From Flavobacteriaceae bacterium (GTDB lineage: Bacteria; Bacteroidota; Bacteroidia; Flavobacteriales; Flavobacteriaceae): a DNA stretch of 61,719 nt. Position numbers and translations under genes: made by a program. The notes under the pieces were generated by a model, which did no database searches, had not been told where the DNA came from, and saw nothing but the letters and a program-made list of their open reading frames with translations. The stretch is from positions 1-61,719 of the forward strand of contig JAQWNN010000020.1 of NCBI GenBank assembly GCA_029268555.1, given 5' to 3'. This document shows, one piece after another, positions 27,544 to 36,800 of the stretch; positions within the stretch are counted from its first letter, which is position 1, and the number at the start of each line of letters is the position of its first letter.

Positions 27544-28551
27544 CTAGAGAGTAAACAAACGAAGCAATAATATCTCTAGAATTTCATTGGAACCTGAATT
27601 AACTCCAAAAATCCCCTTGTTTTTAAGATCTGCTTCAAAAATATATCGCATTGCATCACAAATTTCCCGGACGCTAAATCGTTTTGCTGCAGCTTCATAT
27701 TCTTTTATAAAATATGGTGAAATCCCTATAGAACCAAAAGCACTTTTAGAATCATCTACTACAGTCTTTAATATTAATAGTTTTTGAAAATACGAATGAA
27801 GCGAAGAGAGCACTAACACCAGAGGATATGTTTTTTGATTTCTATTTAAATATTGAGTAATTTGAAAAGCCAAAGAAAATTTACCTAAACCAATTGCTTT
27901 CTGTAATTCAAAGGTATTGAATATCTTGCTTATTCCGACATATTTTTCAATAGCACCCTTATCAATAATTTCATTTTTTTGAACAACTAGTTTTATTTTT
28001 TTTAACTCATCTGAAAGCCTACTTAGATTGGCACCAACATATGAAGAGAGGAGTTCAATTGCTGTGGGTGTGAGATTTAATTGAAGTGATCTTGCGTGAT
28101 CACTTATCCACTTAGTAATCTGATTTTCATATAAGGGTCTAACTGTTAAAACTTCGCCCATTTTCTCAACGGCCTTAAAGAGCTTTTTTCGCTTATCAAA
28201 CGCCTTATGCATGTAACATAAAACTACAATGGATTGATTTAATGGTTTGGTTGCATAAAAAGCGAGTTCATCGAATGTGGATGAAGACATTTGTTGTGCT
28301 TCCTTAACCACAACAAGATTGTATTTTGCTATCATCGGATAGCGTTTAGCCGTTTCTATCACCTCTGAAGCATTAGCTTCTTTTCCAAAAAACAATGTAA
28401 AATCAAAATTTCTAGATGCCTCATCAACCAATTTAGAAATTAGGGAGGCAAGAACAGCGTCTAAATAATAAGATTCGGTTCCCGATAATAAATAAAAAGG
28501 GGAAAATTGATCTTTTTCAATTTTTGAAAGTAGCGTGAAGAACGCTTGCAT
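27544..28551 (-). CDS. holA: DNA polymerase III delta subunit
   Basis: Clamp-loader wrench subunit that opens the beta sliding clamp. The 335 residues start FFTLLSKIEKDQFSPFYLLSGTESYYLDAVLASL, matching the typical delta N-terminus with LLSGTE-type P-loop relic, followed by FFGKEANASEVIETAKRYPMIAKYNLVVVKEAQQM. The C-terminal part FELQKAIGLGKFSLAFQITQYLNRNQKTYPLVLVLSSL-type helices is the collar domain. Its partner clamp gene dnaN is in this window at 40 kb but not linked. It is convergent with the E1 gene (4-bp gap) and divergent from the HsdR_N gene. Confidence 0.92.
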   Translation of the reverse strand: MQAFFTLLSKIEKDQFSPFYLLSGTESYYLDAVLASLISKLVDEASRNFDFTLFFGKEANASEVIETAKRYPMIAKYNLVVVKEAQQMSSSTFDELAFYATKPLNQSIVVLCYMHKAFDKRKKLFKAVEKMGEVLTVRPLYENQITKWISDHARSLQLNLTPTAIELLSSYVGANLSRLSDELKKIKLVVQKNEIIDKGAIEKYVGISKIFNTFELQKAIGLGKFSLAFQITQYLNRNQKTYPLVLVLSSLHSYFQKLLILKTVVDDSKSAFGSIGISPYFIKEYEAAAKRFSVREICDAMRYIFEADLKNKGIFGVNSGSNEILEILLLRLFTL

Positions 28552-28579
28552 ATAATAAAATTTATTGCACTTTTACAAT

Positions 28580-29029
28580 ATGCAGAAACTGAATTTTCCT
28601 ACCTATAAAGTACAACTCAAAAATAGGGAAAATAAACCCTATATTTTTGACCAAATACGTAAAAAATGGTTACTATGTACATCAGAAGAATGGGTCCGTA
28701 TTCACTGTCTTAATTATTTTATCCAGACCCTTGGGTATCCTGCTTCTTGGATTAAAGTAGAAAATGTGATTAATCTATACGATACAAGAAAAAGATTTGA
28801 TCTAATGATTATGGATCCCAATCAAGGCAACTTAATTTTAGTAGAATGTAAATCCCCAAATATTCTGATAAACCAAAATGTTTTTGATCAAATTGCTCGA
28901 TATAACCTTATAGTTGGTAGTCGTTATATGATGCTTACAAATGGAATGAATCACTATTTTTGCACTATGGATTACATTAACAAAAAGTACCAATTCATTA
29001 AAGAATTGCCAAAATACAAGTCCCATTGA
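28580..29029 (+). CDS. Orphan HsdR_N-type PD-(D/E)xK nuclease-like protein
   Basis: Resembles the type I restriction enzyme R protein N-terminal domain (HSDR_N_2). Taking the second Met (28580, MQKLNFPTYK) gives 149 residues; the ORF track adds MHFYN. The fold's catalytic pattern is visible as FDLMIMDP, then LILVECKSP, the D...ExK signature. No methylase, specificity subunit or helicase gene accompanies it, so it is not a restriction system. The family is widespread as a solitary gene next to holA in Flavobacteriia as far as I recall, suggesting a housekeeping nucleic-acid role, but function is unknown. The stop overlaps the next ATG by one base (TGATG). Confidence 0.78.
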   Translation: MQKLNFPTYKVQLKNRENKPYIFDQIRKKWLLCTSEEWVRIHCLNYFIQTLGYPASWIKVENVINLYDTRKRFDLMIMDPNQGNLILVECKSPNILINQNVFDQIARYNLIVGSRYMMLTNGMNHYFCTMDYINKKYQFIKELPKYKSH

Positions 29030-30036
29030 TGAAATCAACTGCAGTAGTTTTATTAAATTATAATGGATTAAAGCTTTTAAAAAAGTTTCTTCCTGTAGCA
29101 ATTAAAAACAGTAAAAATGCATCAATTTTCATCATAGACAATGGCTCTACAGACGATTCTGTTTTATGGACTAAAGCTACCTATCCAAATGTTGAATGTA
29201 TTGTTCTTGATAGCAATAAAGGTTATGCAGGAGGATATAATGAAGGCTAAAAAAATATAAAAGCTGAAATTTATGCTTTGGTAAATACCGATGTAGAGCT
29301 TACATTAAATTGGCTTCCTCCATTATTAAATCGTTTTGATTCAAATTCTGAAACAGTAGTCGTTCAGCCTCATATATTAAATTATAACAGAAGAACTCAC
29401 TTCGATTATGCGGGAGCTGCTGGGGGCTATATCGATTCACTGGGTATTCCCTTTTGTCGTGGCAGGATTTTAAATCAATGCGAAGAAGACAACAACCAAT
29501 ACAACGAAACCGTTCCAATATTTTGGGCAAGTGGAGCCTGTTTTTTAATTCGGAGCAATACATTTTGGGAATTTGGAGGTTTTGATACCAATTTCTTTGC
29601 GCATCAAGAAGAGATTGATTTATGCTGGAGAATTTTCAATGCAGGTTATACTATTGAGGCTTTAGGTCAGTCTAAAGTATACCATATAGGAGGTGCTACA
29701 CTACCCTCTTCACCCAGAAAAATCTATTTAAATCATAGAAATTCTTTAATTATGTGCACAAAAAACCTACCTGATAATAAGCTTTATAGTACTTTATTAA
29801 AAAAATTATTGTTGGATGGTATAATAGGTATTATCTATTTCATGAAATTTAATTTTAAAGCAACTTTCTCAATAATTAAGGCGCATTTTTCGTTCTATAA
29901 AATGTTTAAAGCCAATTATTTACTGCGTAATAATCAGAAGAAAAGCGACAAATACTTTCTTAGAAAGAATGTAATTATTGATTATTTTCTATTCAGACGG
30001 TTAAATTTCAAGGAATTAGACAAAAATTATAAATAA
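29029..30036 (+). pseudogene. Glycosyltransferase family 2, interrupted by an in-frame TAA
   Basis: The two ORFs 29026-29250 and 29278-30036 are in the same frame and form one GT2 protein of about 335 residues. The N-terminal piece has AVVLLNYNG, IIDNGSTDDS and NKGYAGGYNEG, ending at TAA 29248-29250. The second piece continues KNIKAEIYALVNTDVELTLNWL, containing the metal-binding NTDVE, then FWASGACFLIRS and FFAHQEEIDLCWRIFNAGY. The expected residue at the stop is commonly Leu (NEGL), and TTA to TAA is a single change. GT2 members of this type extend rhamnosyl or other surface glycans. Both halves are needed for activity, so unless the stop is an error the gene is dead or rescued by read-through. 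ATG 29029 is preferred to the TTG at 29026. Confidence 0.85.
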
Positions 30037-30080
30037 ATTTCTTTTTATTTGTAAAATAATATTTAAAACATAATATAGAT

Positions 30081-30932
30081 ATGAAAAAAGCGATCGCTTT
30101 AATGATTTCAGGAATTTTATTGTCTTCCTGTGTATCTCAAAAAAAGTTCACAGAACTTGAGGAACTTCAACAAAACACAAAAAATTTATTAGATTCAGCC
30201 ACAGTTAAACTTAATACGTGCAATGAAGATAAAGAAGCAGCTCTTGCTTCTCTTGCTACACTTGAAGAACAAAACATGTTTTTGAAAGCTAATAATCAAG
30301 ATTTAATTAATAACATAGGTAATCTAACAACTCTTTCCCAAAAAGGAGCTGAAAATCTTGAAATGTCTTTAGAAAGTATGAAAGAAAAAGACATACGTAT
30401 ACAAAGGATGCAAGATGCCGTTACCAAAAAAGACTCTGTAACGCTTGCTTTAGTAACAAGTCTTAAAGGCGTGTTAGGAAACATGAGTGATGAGGACATT
30501 GAAATCAACGTGGAAAAAGGCGTAGTATACGTATCTATTTCTGATAAACTTCTATTTAGAAGCGGTAGTTATACTGTAACTTCAAAAGCTAAAGAAATAT
30601 TAGGAAAAGTTGCAAAAGTTGTAAATGATAAGCCAGAACTTGAGTTTATGGTTGAAGGGCACACTGATAACGTACCAATTAAAATTGAAGGTATCGTTGA
30701 TAACTGGGACCTTTCTGTAAAACGTGCAACTGCTGTGGTACGTATTCTTGAAAATAATTTTGATGTTGCGCCAGCACGTATGACTGCAGCAGGTAGAAGC
30801 TATTATATCCCAGTAGCCGATAATGATACTTCTGCAAATCGTGCTAAAAACAGACGTACTCGTATTATAGTACTTCCTAAATTAGATCAATTTTACGATT
30901 TAATCGAACAGGGAATGAAAGCAGCTCAATAA
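30081..30932 (+). CDS. OmpA-family lipoprotein with coiled coil
   Basis: A 283-residue envelope protein. The N-terminus MKKAIALMISGILLSSCVSQKKF carries a lipobox (LLSSC). Residues about 25-120 are heptad-rich coiled coil. The C-terminal OmpA/MotB domain includes LLFRSGSYTVTSKAKEILGKVA, VEGHTDNVPI, WDLSVKRATAVVRIL and ANRAKNRRTRIIVLP, the peptidoglycan-binding signature with its conserved Asp and Arg. The protein likely tethers the outer membrane to the cell wall. It is a monocistronic unit: a strong hairpin terminator lies 22 bp after the stop. Confidence 0.93.
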   Translation: MKKAIALMISGILLSSCVSQKKFTELEELQQNTKNLLDSATVKLNTCNEDKEAALASLATLEEQNMFLKANNQDLINNIGNLTTLSQKGAENLEMSLESMKEKDIRIQRMQDAVTKKDSVTLALVTSLKGVLGNMSDEDIEINVEKGVVYVSISDKLLFRSGSYTVTSKAKEILGKVAKVVNDKPELEFMVEGHTDNVPIKIEGIVDNWDLSVKRATAVVRILENNFDVAPARMTAAGRSYYIPVADNDTSANRAKNRRTRIIVLPKLDQFYDLIEQGMKAAQ

Positions 30933-30953
30933 GACACTTTGATAAATAATTTT

Positions 30954-30980
30954 AAAGCTACCTTCGGGTAGCTTTTTTTT
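30954..30980 (+). terminator. Rho-independent terminator after the OmpA-like gene
   Basis: Stems AAAGCTACC (30954-30962) and GGTAGCTTT (30967-30975) pair perfectly around a TTCG tetraloop, followed by a continuous T run to 30980. It sits 22 bp past the OmpA-like stop codon. Confidence 0.92.
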
Positions 30981-31037
30981 GACCTGAATTCCACTTTATA
31001 AAGTTTATAATGAAATTTGAAGCATTATATTAGTTAT

Positions 31038-31688
31038 ATGAATATTAAGACTAAAACCAAAGATCTTATTAATAATATCCCATCAAACGTTACCTTGGTA
31101 GCTGTTTCAAAAACAAAGTCAGTAGAAGAAATAGCTCTGTCCTACGAGGCGGGGCAACATGTTTTTGGTGAAAATAAAATTCAAGAGATGGCTTTAAAAT
31201 GGGAAGCTCTGCCCAAGGATATATCATGGCATATGATTGGTCATGTACAAACAAACAAAGTAAAGTACATGTCACGTTTTGTTGATCTAATTCATGGAGT
31301 TGACAGTTATAAATTGCTTAAAGAAATCCAAAAGCAAGCCTATAAGAATGACAGAATTATTTCGTGTTTAGTTCAAATTCGTATTGCTGAAGAAGAGACA
31401 AAATTTGGGCTTCCACCAGATCAATTGAATACACTTTTGGAAGATTCGAAAATCTTTAAAAACGTCAAAATTGTTGGATTGATGGGTATGGCAACCTTCA
31501 CAGAGGATAAAGATCAAATCGCTTCTGAATTTAAATTATTAAAGCGTTTATTTGATAAAACAAATGAAAAGTTGCCAGATATGAAAATTCTTTCTATGGG
31601 AATGAGTGGTGATTATAAGATTGCTATAGAATGTGGTTCAAACATGGTCCGTATCGGTAGTAAAATTTTCGGAGTTCGAAATTACTAA
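31038..31688 (+). CDS. yggS: YggS/PLPBP family pyridoxal phosphate homeostasis protein
   Basis: Small cytosolic PLP-binding protein of the alanine racemase fold without known catalytic activity; it buffers PLP and affects amino-acid and keto-acid pools. The PLP Lys lies in LVAVSKTKSVEEI; further blocks FGENKIQE, WHMIGHVQTNK, GLMGMATFTED and MKILSMGMSGDYKIAIECGSNMVRIGSKIFG are all family signatures. The ORF track starts at a TTG (31017); the ATG at 31038 (MNIKTKTKDLI) gives 216 residues, nearer the family norm. It follows the OmpA terminator, so it starts a new unit, and the exonuclease gene follows after 2 bp. Confidence 0.94.
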   Translation: MNIKTKTKDLINNIPSNVTLVAVSKTKSVEEIALSYEAGQHVFGENKIQEMALKWEALPKDISWHMIGHVQTNKVKYMSRFVDLIHGVDSYKLLKEIQKQAYKNDRIISCLVQIRIAEEETKFGLPPDQLNTLLEDSKIFKNVKIVGLMGMATFTEDKDQIASEFKLLKRLFDKTNEKLPDMKILSMGMSGDYKIAIECGSNMVRIGSKIFGVRNY

Positions 31689-31690
31689 AT

Positions 31691-33061
31691 ATGTACGCCA
31701 TTCTTGATATTGAGACCACCGGAGGCAAGTATGATGAAGAAGGTATAACAGAAATTGCTATATACAAACATGATGGTGAATCAATAACTGATCAGTTTAG
31801 TAGTCTAGTAAATCCTCAAATCAAAATCCAACCTTTTGTACAAAAATTAACAGGTATATCATCAAAAATGCTAAAAAATGCACCGAAATTTTATGAAATA
31901 GCCAAACGTATAGTTCAAATTACAGATGGATGTATTATCGTAGCACATAATGCTTCATTTGACTATCGGATTTTACAGACTGAATTTAGAAGATTGGGCT
32001 TTCCTTTTGAGCGTAAATCTTTGTGTACTGTGTCACTATCAAAAATTCTTTTACCAGATCAACCTGCCTATAGCTTAGGGAAATTGGTGCGAAATTTAGG
32101 TATCCCCTTTTCAGATCAACATCGAGCAATAGGAGACGCTAAAGTGACAGTAAAATTATTTGAACTTCTAATGGAAAAGGACACTCAAAAAAACATTTTA
32201 AAGATGTATGTTAGTTCAGAGCAACCAAACAAAGTTCCTTCTAAGTATTTAGAAATTATTGACAAACTTCCCTCTGAAATGGGAGTCTATTATATCCACA
32301 ATTTAAAAAACGAAATCATCTATATTGGAAAGAGTAATAATATTAAGAAAAAAATTTTATATCATTTAACAGCTAAATCTAAAAAGTCTGGAGTTATTCA
32401 AAAGGAAATTTGCTCAGTAACTTATGCGCTCGTTGGTGATGAACTGATAACATTCCTCAAAGAACAAAATGAAATTAAGGCAAATTCACCAAAACTAAAT
32501 AAAGCATTGAGATACAGGACTTATCCTTTAGGTATTCGATTAGAAGAAAGAAAAGAGTATCCGAAACTAATTATTGAACAAGTTATTGAAGAGACAAGTT
32601 ATCTAAGTGTCTTTAAAAATGTTAAAAATGCTAAAAAAGCTCTTTTTAATTGGGCTAATACTTTTGGACTGTGCCTAAAAAAAACTAGTATCGCAAGAAA
32701 TATATCGGGTCCTTGCTCTAATTATGGTATAGATAAATGTGAGAGTGTTTGTATTAGCAAGGAATCGGCATTTCTTTACAGGGGTAGAATTCATAATCTA
32801 TTGAAAAGTCTTCAATATCCATTTTCAAATTTCATTATTGTTTCAAGAGGTAGAAAATCAGGTGAGTCTTCTTTTGTATTTATTGAAAATGATATTTTTA
32901 AAGGATATGGATATTTTGATCTTAATCATCAAATTAAAAATAATGAGCAAATAAAATCCCGCCTTGTTAATATGGAAGATAATTTAGATACCCAAAAAAT
33001 AATACGTAGCTTCTTAGATAGTAAAAAATATAATAAGTTGATTAATTTGGATGCCATCTAA
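31691..33061 (+). CDS. DnaQ-like 3'-5' exonuclease fused to a GIY-YIG domain
   Basis: A 456-residue two-domain nuclease. Residues 1-165 are a DEDDh exonuclease: ILDIETTGG (Asp-Glu), NASFDYRIL and HRAIGDAKVT (His-Asp). Residues about 197-270 are a GIY-YIG nuclease, GVYYIHNLKNEIIYIGKSNNIKK, as in UvrC. The remainder resembles the Cho/UvrC-like linker seen in fused Bacteroidota and actinobacterial proteins, with a Cys cluster (GPCSNYGIDKCESVC). The role is likely DNA repair, possibly nicking and trimming at lesions; it is not the replicative epsilon subunit by architecture. It follows yggS by 2 bp and precedes the channel gene by 24 bp. Confidence 0.88.
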   Translation: MYAILDIETTGGKYDEEGITEIAIYKHDGESITDQFSSLVNPQIKIQPFVQKLTGISSKMLKNAPKFYEIAKRIVQITDGCIIVAHNASFDYRILQTEFRRLGFPFERKSLCTVSLSKILLPDQPAYSLGKLVRNLGIPFSDQHRAIGDAKVTVKLFELLMEKDTQKNILKMYVSSEQPNKVPSKYLEIIDKLPSEMGVYYIHNLKNEIIYIGKSNNIKKKILYHLTAKSKKSGVIQKEICSVTYALVGDELITFLKEQNEIKANSPKLNKALRYRTYPLGIRLEERKEYPKLIIEQVIEETSYLSVFKNVKNAKKALFNWANTFGLCLKKTSIARNISGPCSNYGIDKCESVCISKESAFLYRGRIHNLLKSLQYPFSNFIIVSRGRKSGESSFVFIENDIFKGYGYFDLNHQIKNNEQIKSRLVNMEDNLDTQKIIRSFLDSKKYNKLINLDAI

Positions 33062-33085
33062 AGACACTAAATTTAACCCATAGCT

Positions 33086-33898
33086 ATGAAAAAATGGAAA
33101 CATAGACTTCATGAGATCATCTTCGAAGCCGACACACCGGCTGGAAAACTTTTTGATGTGCTACTACTTATTACCATTTTACTTAGTGTACTTTTTGTTG
33201 CATTCGAAAGCGTTAACTCAATTGATGAAATCTATCACAATTATCTTAATTGGGCGGAATGGATTATAACTATTCTATTTTCTGTTGAATACATTTTGAG
33301 AATTATTAGTGTAAGAAAACCTTTAAAGTATATTTTTAGCTTTTATGGAATTATAGACCTATTGTCTATCCTACCAATGTACCTCTCATTTATTATTACT
33401 GGAACCAATAGCCTTTTATCTCTAAAAACATTGAGGCTTTTAAGAGTATTTAGAATTTTAAAATTATCGAGATATATTAATGAATCTAATATTTTATTTA
33501 AGGCTCTTAATGCAAGTAAAATAAAAATTTTAGTTTTTATTTTTTCTATTTTGATTTTATGTATCATTTTTGGCACCCTAATGTATTTAATTGAGGATGA
33601 GTCAAGTGGATTCACTAGTATTCCAAGAAGTATTTACTGGTGTATAGTTACATTAACCACAGTTGGTTATGGTGACATAGCGCCACAAAGTCCGTTAGGT
33701 CAATTTCTTGCATCCATGATAATGATCATGGGCTATGGCATTATAGCTGTTCCTACTGGCATTGTGACTTCAGAAATGTCTAAGCAAAAGCCATTTGATA
33801 CCAATACCCAAGTCTGCCCAAATTGTCTAAATTCATCCCATAAAGAAGGTGCAATATTTTGCCACTATTGTGGAAAAACCTTAAATAATGTTAACTAA
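33086..33898 (+). CDS. Voltage-gated potassium channel with C-terminal zinc ribbon
   Basis: A 270-residue inner-membrane channel with six predicted TM segments. The S4 voltage sensor is the basic repeat LKTLRLLRVFRILKLSRY (about residues 113-130). The selectivity filter TTVGYGD lies near residue 191 between the pore helix and S6. After S6 the cytosolic tail holds CPNCLNSSHKEGAIFCHYCG, a four-cysteine zinc ribbon (about 244-263). This tail is not part of the classical Kv core and may serve in assembly or sensing. The gene overlaps miaA by 11 bp and lies within a dense plus-strand run; a functional link to tRNA modification is not implied. Confidence 0.92.
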   Translation: MKKWKHRLHEIIFEADTPAGKLFDVLLLITILLSVLFVAFESVNSIDEIYHNYLNWAEWIITILFSVEYILRIISVRKPLKYIFSFYGIIDLLSILPMYLSFIITGTNSLLSLKTLRLLRVFRILKLSRYINESNILFKALNASKIKILVFIFSILILCIIFGTLMYLIEDESSGFTSIPRSIYWCIVTLTTVGYGDIAPQSPLGQFLASMIMIMGYGIIAVPTGIVTSEMSKQKPFDTNTQVCPNCLNSSHKEGAIFCHYCGKTLNNVN

Positions 33899-34790
33899 AA
33901 CATTAATCTACATTGCCGGTCCAACAGGAGTAGGGAAAACAAAAACTAGTATTGCTTTAGCTAAAGCATTTAATACTGAAATTATTTCTTGCGACTCAAG
34001 ACAGTTTTATAAAGAAATGAAAATTGGTTCTGCCATTCCTACAAATGAAGAGTTGTCAGCAGTTAAACATCACTTTATCCAATCTAAATCGATAATAGAT
34101 AGCTACACAGTTGCAGATTTTGAAAAGGAAGCCATTGAAACTATTGAGAATATTTTTAAAGAAAAAAATATTATAATTATGGTTGGTGGATCTGGAATGT
34201 ATGCAGATGCTGTTATGTTTGGAATGGATAAATTTCCTGAAATTACGCAAGATACAAGAGATCAACTCTTAGTATTCTACGAAACTCATGGCTTAAAAGG
34301 ACTTCATGAATTACTTCGAGAAAAAGATCCCAAATATTACACCCAAGTTGATATCAATAATCCCGCTCGGCTTCTTAGATCATTAGAGGTAAGCATAGCT
34401 TCAAATAAGCCTTATTCTTCATTCTTAGGACAAGAACGCGAACCCAGAAGTTTCATTTCTAAAATGATAATTCTTCATTGTCCAAGAATAAGCTTATACG
34501 AGAAAATAAATAATCGTGTTGATCAAATGATTGAATCTGGTTTAGAAAATGAAGCTCGTTCATTAATTCCTTTCAAAAAAAATTCTGCACTACGAACTAT
34601 AGGTTATAAAGAACTTTTTTCATATTTTAATAAAGATTGTACTTTAGATGAAGCTGTGAAAGAAATCAAAAAAAATACACGCAGGTTTGCAAAAAGGCAA
34701 ATTACTTGGTTCAAAAAATATGATAATGCTCTATGTTTTCCAGCAAATACCCCTATCAATGAAATTTATGAGCTGTTAAAAAGTAAATAA
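33888..34790 (+). CDS. miaA: tRNA dimethylallyltransferase
   Basis: Transfers a dimethylallyl group to A37 of tRNAs that read UNN codons. The 300 residues contain the P-loop AGPTGVGKTKTS, the ISCDSRQFYKEMKIGSA block, VGGSGMYADAV, RLLRSLEV and the C-terminal NTRRFAKRQITWFKK, all family landmarks. Full length. The ATG lies within the channel gene, giving an 11-bp overlap. It is convergent with purC (2-bp gap). Confidence 0.96.
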   Translation: MLTKTLIYIAGPTGVGKTKTSIALAKAFNTEIISCDSRQFYKEMKIGSAIPTNEELSAVKHHFIQSKSIIDSYTVADFEKEAIETIENIFKEKNIIIMVGGSGMYADAVMFGMDKFPEITQDTRDQLLVFYETHGLKGLHELLREKDPKYYTQVDINNPARLLRSLEVSIASNKPYSSFLGQEREPRSFISKMIILHCPRISLYEKINNRVDQMIESGLENEARSLIPFKKNSALRTIGYKELFSYFNKDCTLDEAVKEIKKNTRRFAKRQITWFKKYDNALCFPANTPINEIYELLKSK

Positions 34791-34792
34791 GA

Positions 34793-35749
34793 CTAAGTTT
34801 TTTGATTAAAATAACCAAATACATTAGACTTGATTCTGTTTTCAATATCACTCAAATCAGCTTTAATGAATTTCTTACCCGTGATTTTTTCGTACAATTC
34901 GATATACCTTTCTGAAATGGATTGAATGCGTTCCTCTTTCATTTCAGGAAGTTGCTGTCCATCCAGTCCCTGAAAACCTTCACTTATTAGCCATTGTCGA
35001 ACAAATTCTTTAGATAGTTGCTTTTGAGGCAATCCTTCTTCTTGTCTTTTAGAATAACCATCTTCATAAAAAAATCGAGACGAATCAGGAGTATGGATTT
35101 CATCAATTAAAATAATTTTACCATCAGCTGTTCTTCCAAACTCATATTTAGTATCTACCAAGATCAAACCTTGTTTTTTGGCAATTTCTGTTCCACGTTG
35201 AAAAAGTTCTCGTGTGAATTTTTCCAATTGTACATAATCCGATTCCCTTACAATTCCCTGTTTTATAATTTCTTCTCTAGAAATATCTTCATCATGGCCC
35301 TCTTTGGCCTTGGTTGCAGGAGTGATGATTGGTGTTTCAAACCGATCATTTTCTTTCATTCCATCAGGCATACTTACTCCACAGAGCGTCCGTCCACCTA
35401 ACTTATAAATTCTAGACGCATGGCCTGATAGATAACCTCTAATGACCATTTCAACCTTAAAAGGGATACATGATTTTCCTAGTGCTATATTTGGATCTGG
35501 TATCGCTTCCAGCCAATTAGGAACAATATCGGAAGTGGCTTCCATCATTTGAGCTGCAATTTGATTTAGAATTTGCCCTTTATAGGGGATCCCTTTTGGA
35601 AGTACTACATCAAAAGCCGATAAGCGATCCGTTGACACCATAAGTAGTAGATTATTTTTTAATAGGTAAACCTCCCGAACTTTTCCAATGTATTTAGATT
35701 GTAAATCTTTCAAATGGAGGTCAGTTTGCATAATTGTTTTATTCATCAT
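34793..35749 (-). CDS. purC: Phosphoribosylaminoimidazole-succinocarboxamide (SAICAR) synthase
   Basis: ATP-dependent step of de novo purine synthesis that joins CAIR and aspartate. At 318 residues it is the longer Bacteroidota/eukaryote-like form. Blocks [77 protein letters not shown] are all diagnostic. The start is MMNKTIMQ; the first ATG overlaps the phoH stop by one base (TGATG), and an internal Met (MQTDLHLK) is possible. Co-transcription with phoH is likely. Confidence 0.95.
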   Translation of the reverse strand: MMNKTIMQTDLHLKDLQSKYIGKVREVYLLKNNLLLMVSTDRLSAFDVVLPKGIPYKGQILNQIAAQMMEATSDIVPNWLEAIPDPNIALGKSCIPFKVEMVIRGYLSGHASRIYKLGGRTLCGVSMPDGMKENDRFETPIITPATKAKEGHDEDISREEIIKQGIVRESDYVQLEKFTRELFQRGTEIAKKQGLILVDTKYEFGRTADGKIILIDEIHTPDSSRFFYEDGYSKRQEEGLPQKQLSKEFVRQWLISEGFQGLDGQQLPEMKEERIQSISERYIELYEKITGKKFIKADLSDIENRIKSNVFGYFNQKT

Positions 35750-36701
35750 CAGCTATCGTGTTCTATAGTTTTATAAGCATCTATAATTTTCTTGACCAAT
35801 GGATGTCGAATTACATCTTTATCATCGAGATAAATTATTTCTATTTCTGCAGTATTTTTTAGAATCAAAAGTGATTCTTTTAAACCTGAAATCATTCGCC
35901 TGGGTAAATCAATTTGACCTGGGTCACCAGTCAAAAGAAACTTTGCATTTTTTCCCATACGCGTTAAAAACATTTTCATTTGTGCGTGGGTAGTATTTTG
36001 TGCTTCATCTAATATTACAAAAGCATTATCCAATGTACGACCCCTCATAAAAGCTAAAGGCGCAATTTGAATCGTTCCCTTTTCAATATAACTCTGAAGT
36101 TTTGCAACTGAATCATATCACGAAGGGCATCATACAATGGTTGCATGTAAGGATCTAACTTTTCATTTAAATCTCCTGGTAAAAATCCCAAGTTTTCACC
36201 TGCTTCAACTGCTGGACGAGTCAAAATTATTTGCTTTACCTGTTTTTGTTTTAAAGCTTTAACCGCCAAAGCAACCCCTGTATATGTCTTACCTGTTCCT
36301 GCTGGACCTACAGCAAAAACCATGTCATTTTTGTTCATTGACTCTACAAGTCGTTTTTGATTAAAAGTTTTAGCTTTTATTATTTTTCCCCCTACACCAT
36401 GAAGAATTTGACTTTCTGTACCTCCGTTAAGCTCTTGATTATTCTCATTACCATCAAGAACTATACGTTCAATTATTTCATCATTTAGAATATTGAATTT
36501 TCCAAAATGAGCGATGAGAATATCAACCCTTTTACTAAATTCTTTAAGTATTGTTTTTTCCCCATATGCCTTCAGAGTATTCCCGCGTGCAACAATTTTA
36601 ATTTTTGGAAAATAAGTCCGTAGTTTTTCGATGTTTGTGTTTTGATCACCAAAAAACTCTTGGGGATTAACTTCTGAAAGGTCGATTTTTATATCATTCA
36701 A
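35749..36701 (-). pseudogene. phoH: PhoH-family ATPase, single-base frameshift
   Basis: The ORFs 36054-36701 and 35749-36048 are two halves of one PhoH-like ATPase of about 317 residues. The first half has the Walker A AVGPAGTGKTYTGV, RPAVEAGENLGFLPGDLNEKLDPY and LYDALRDMI, then turns to nonsense. The second begins MRGRTLDNAFVILDEAQNTT, with LLTGDPGQIDLP. Translating the gap in the other frame gives VAKLQSYIEKGTIQIAPLAFMRGR, the normal linking sequence, so one base is missing near 36108-36114. The region has no homopolymer. PhoH proteins are RNA-related ATPases with incompletely known function. The frameshift may be an assembly error or real loss. Confidence 0.88.
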
Positions 36702-36800
36702 AGGATACTCTGTTAAAATGAATTATTTTTACTAATTGTAAGATGTGTTGAATATAAAAATAGAATATTTTTACTTAAATCATTAGACAAAAAGAATTTT

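Noticed and set aside
28580-29029. A type I restriction-modification system
   Set aside because: Only an HsdR_N-type domain is present; there is no helicase part, methylase or specificity subunit nearby.
30954-30980. A riboswitch or regulatory RNA between the OmpA-like gene and yggS
   Set aside because: The stem, UUCG loop and T run form a simple intrinsic terminator and the space is too short for an aptamer.
31691-33061. Replicative DNA polymerase III epsilon subunit
   Set aside because: The exonuclease is fused to a GIY-YIG nuclease domain, which fits repair-type fusions and not the replicative proofreader.
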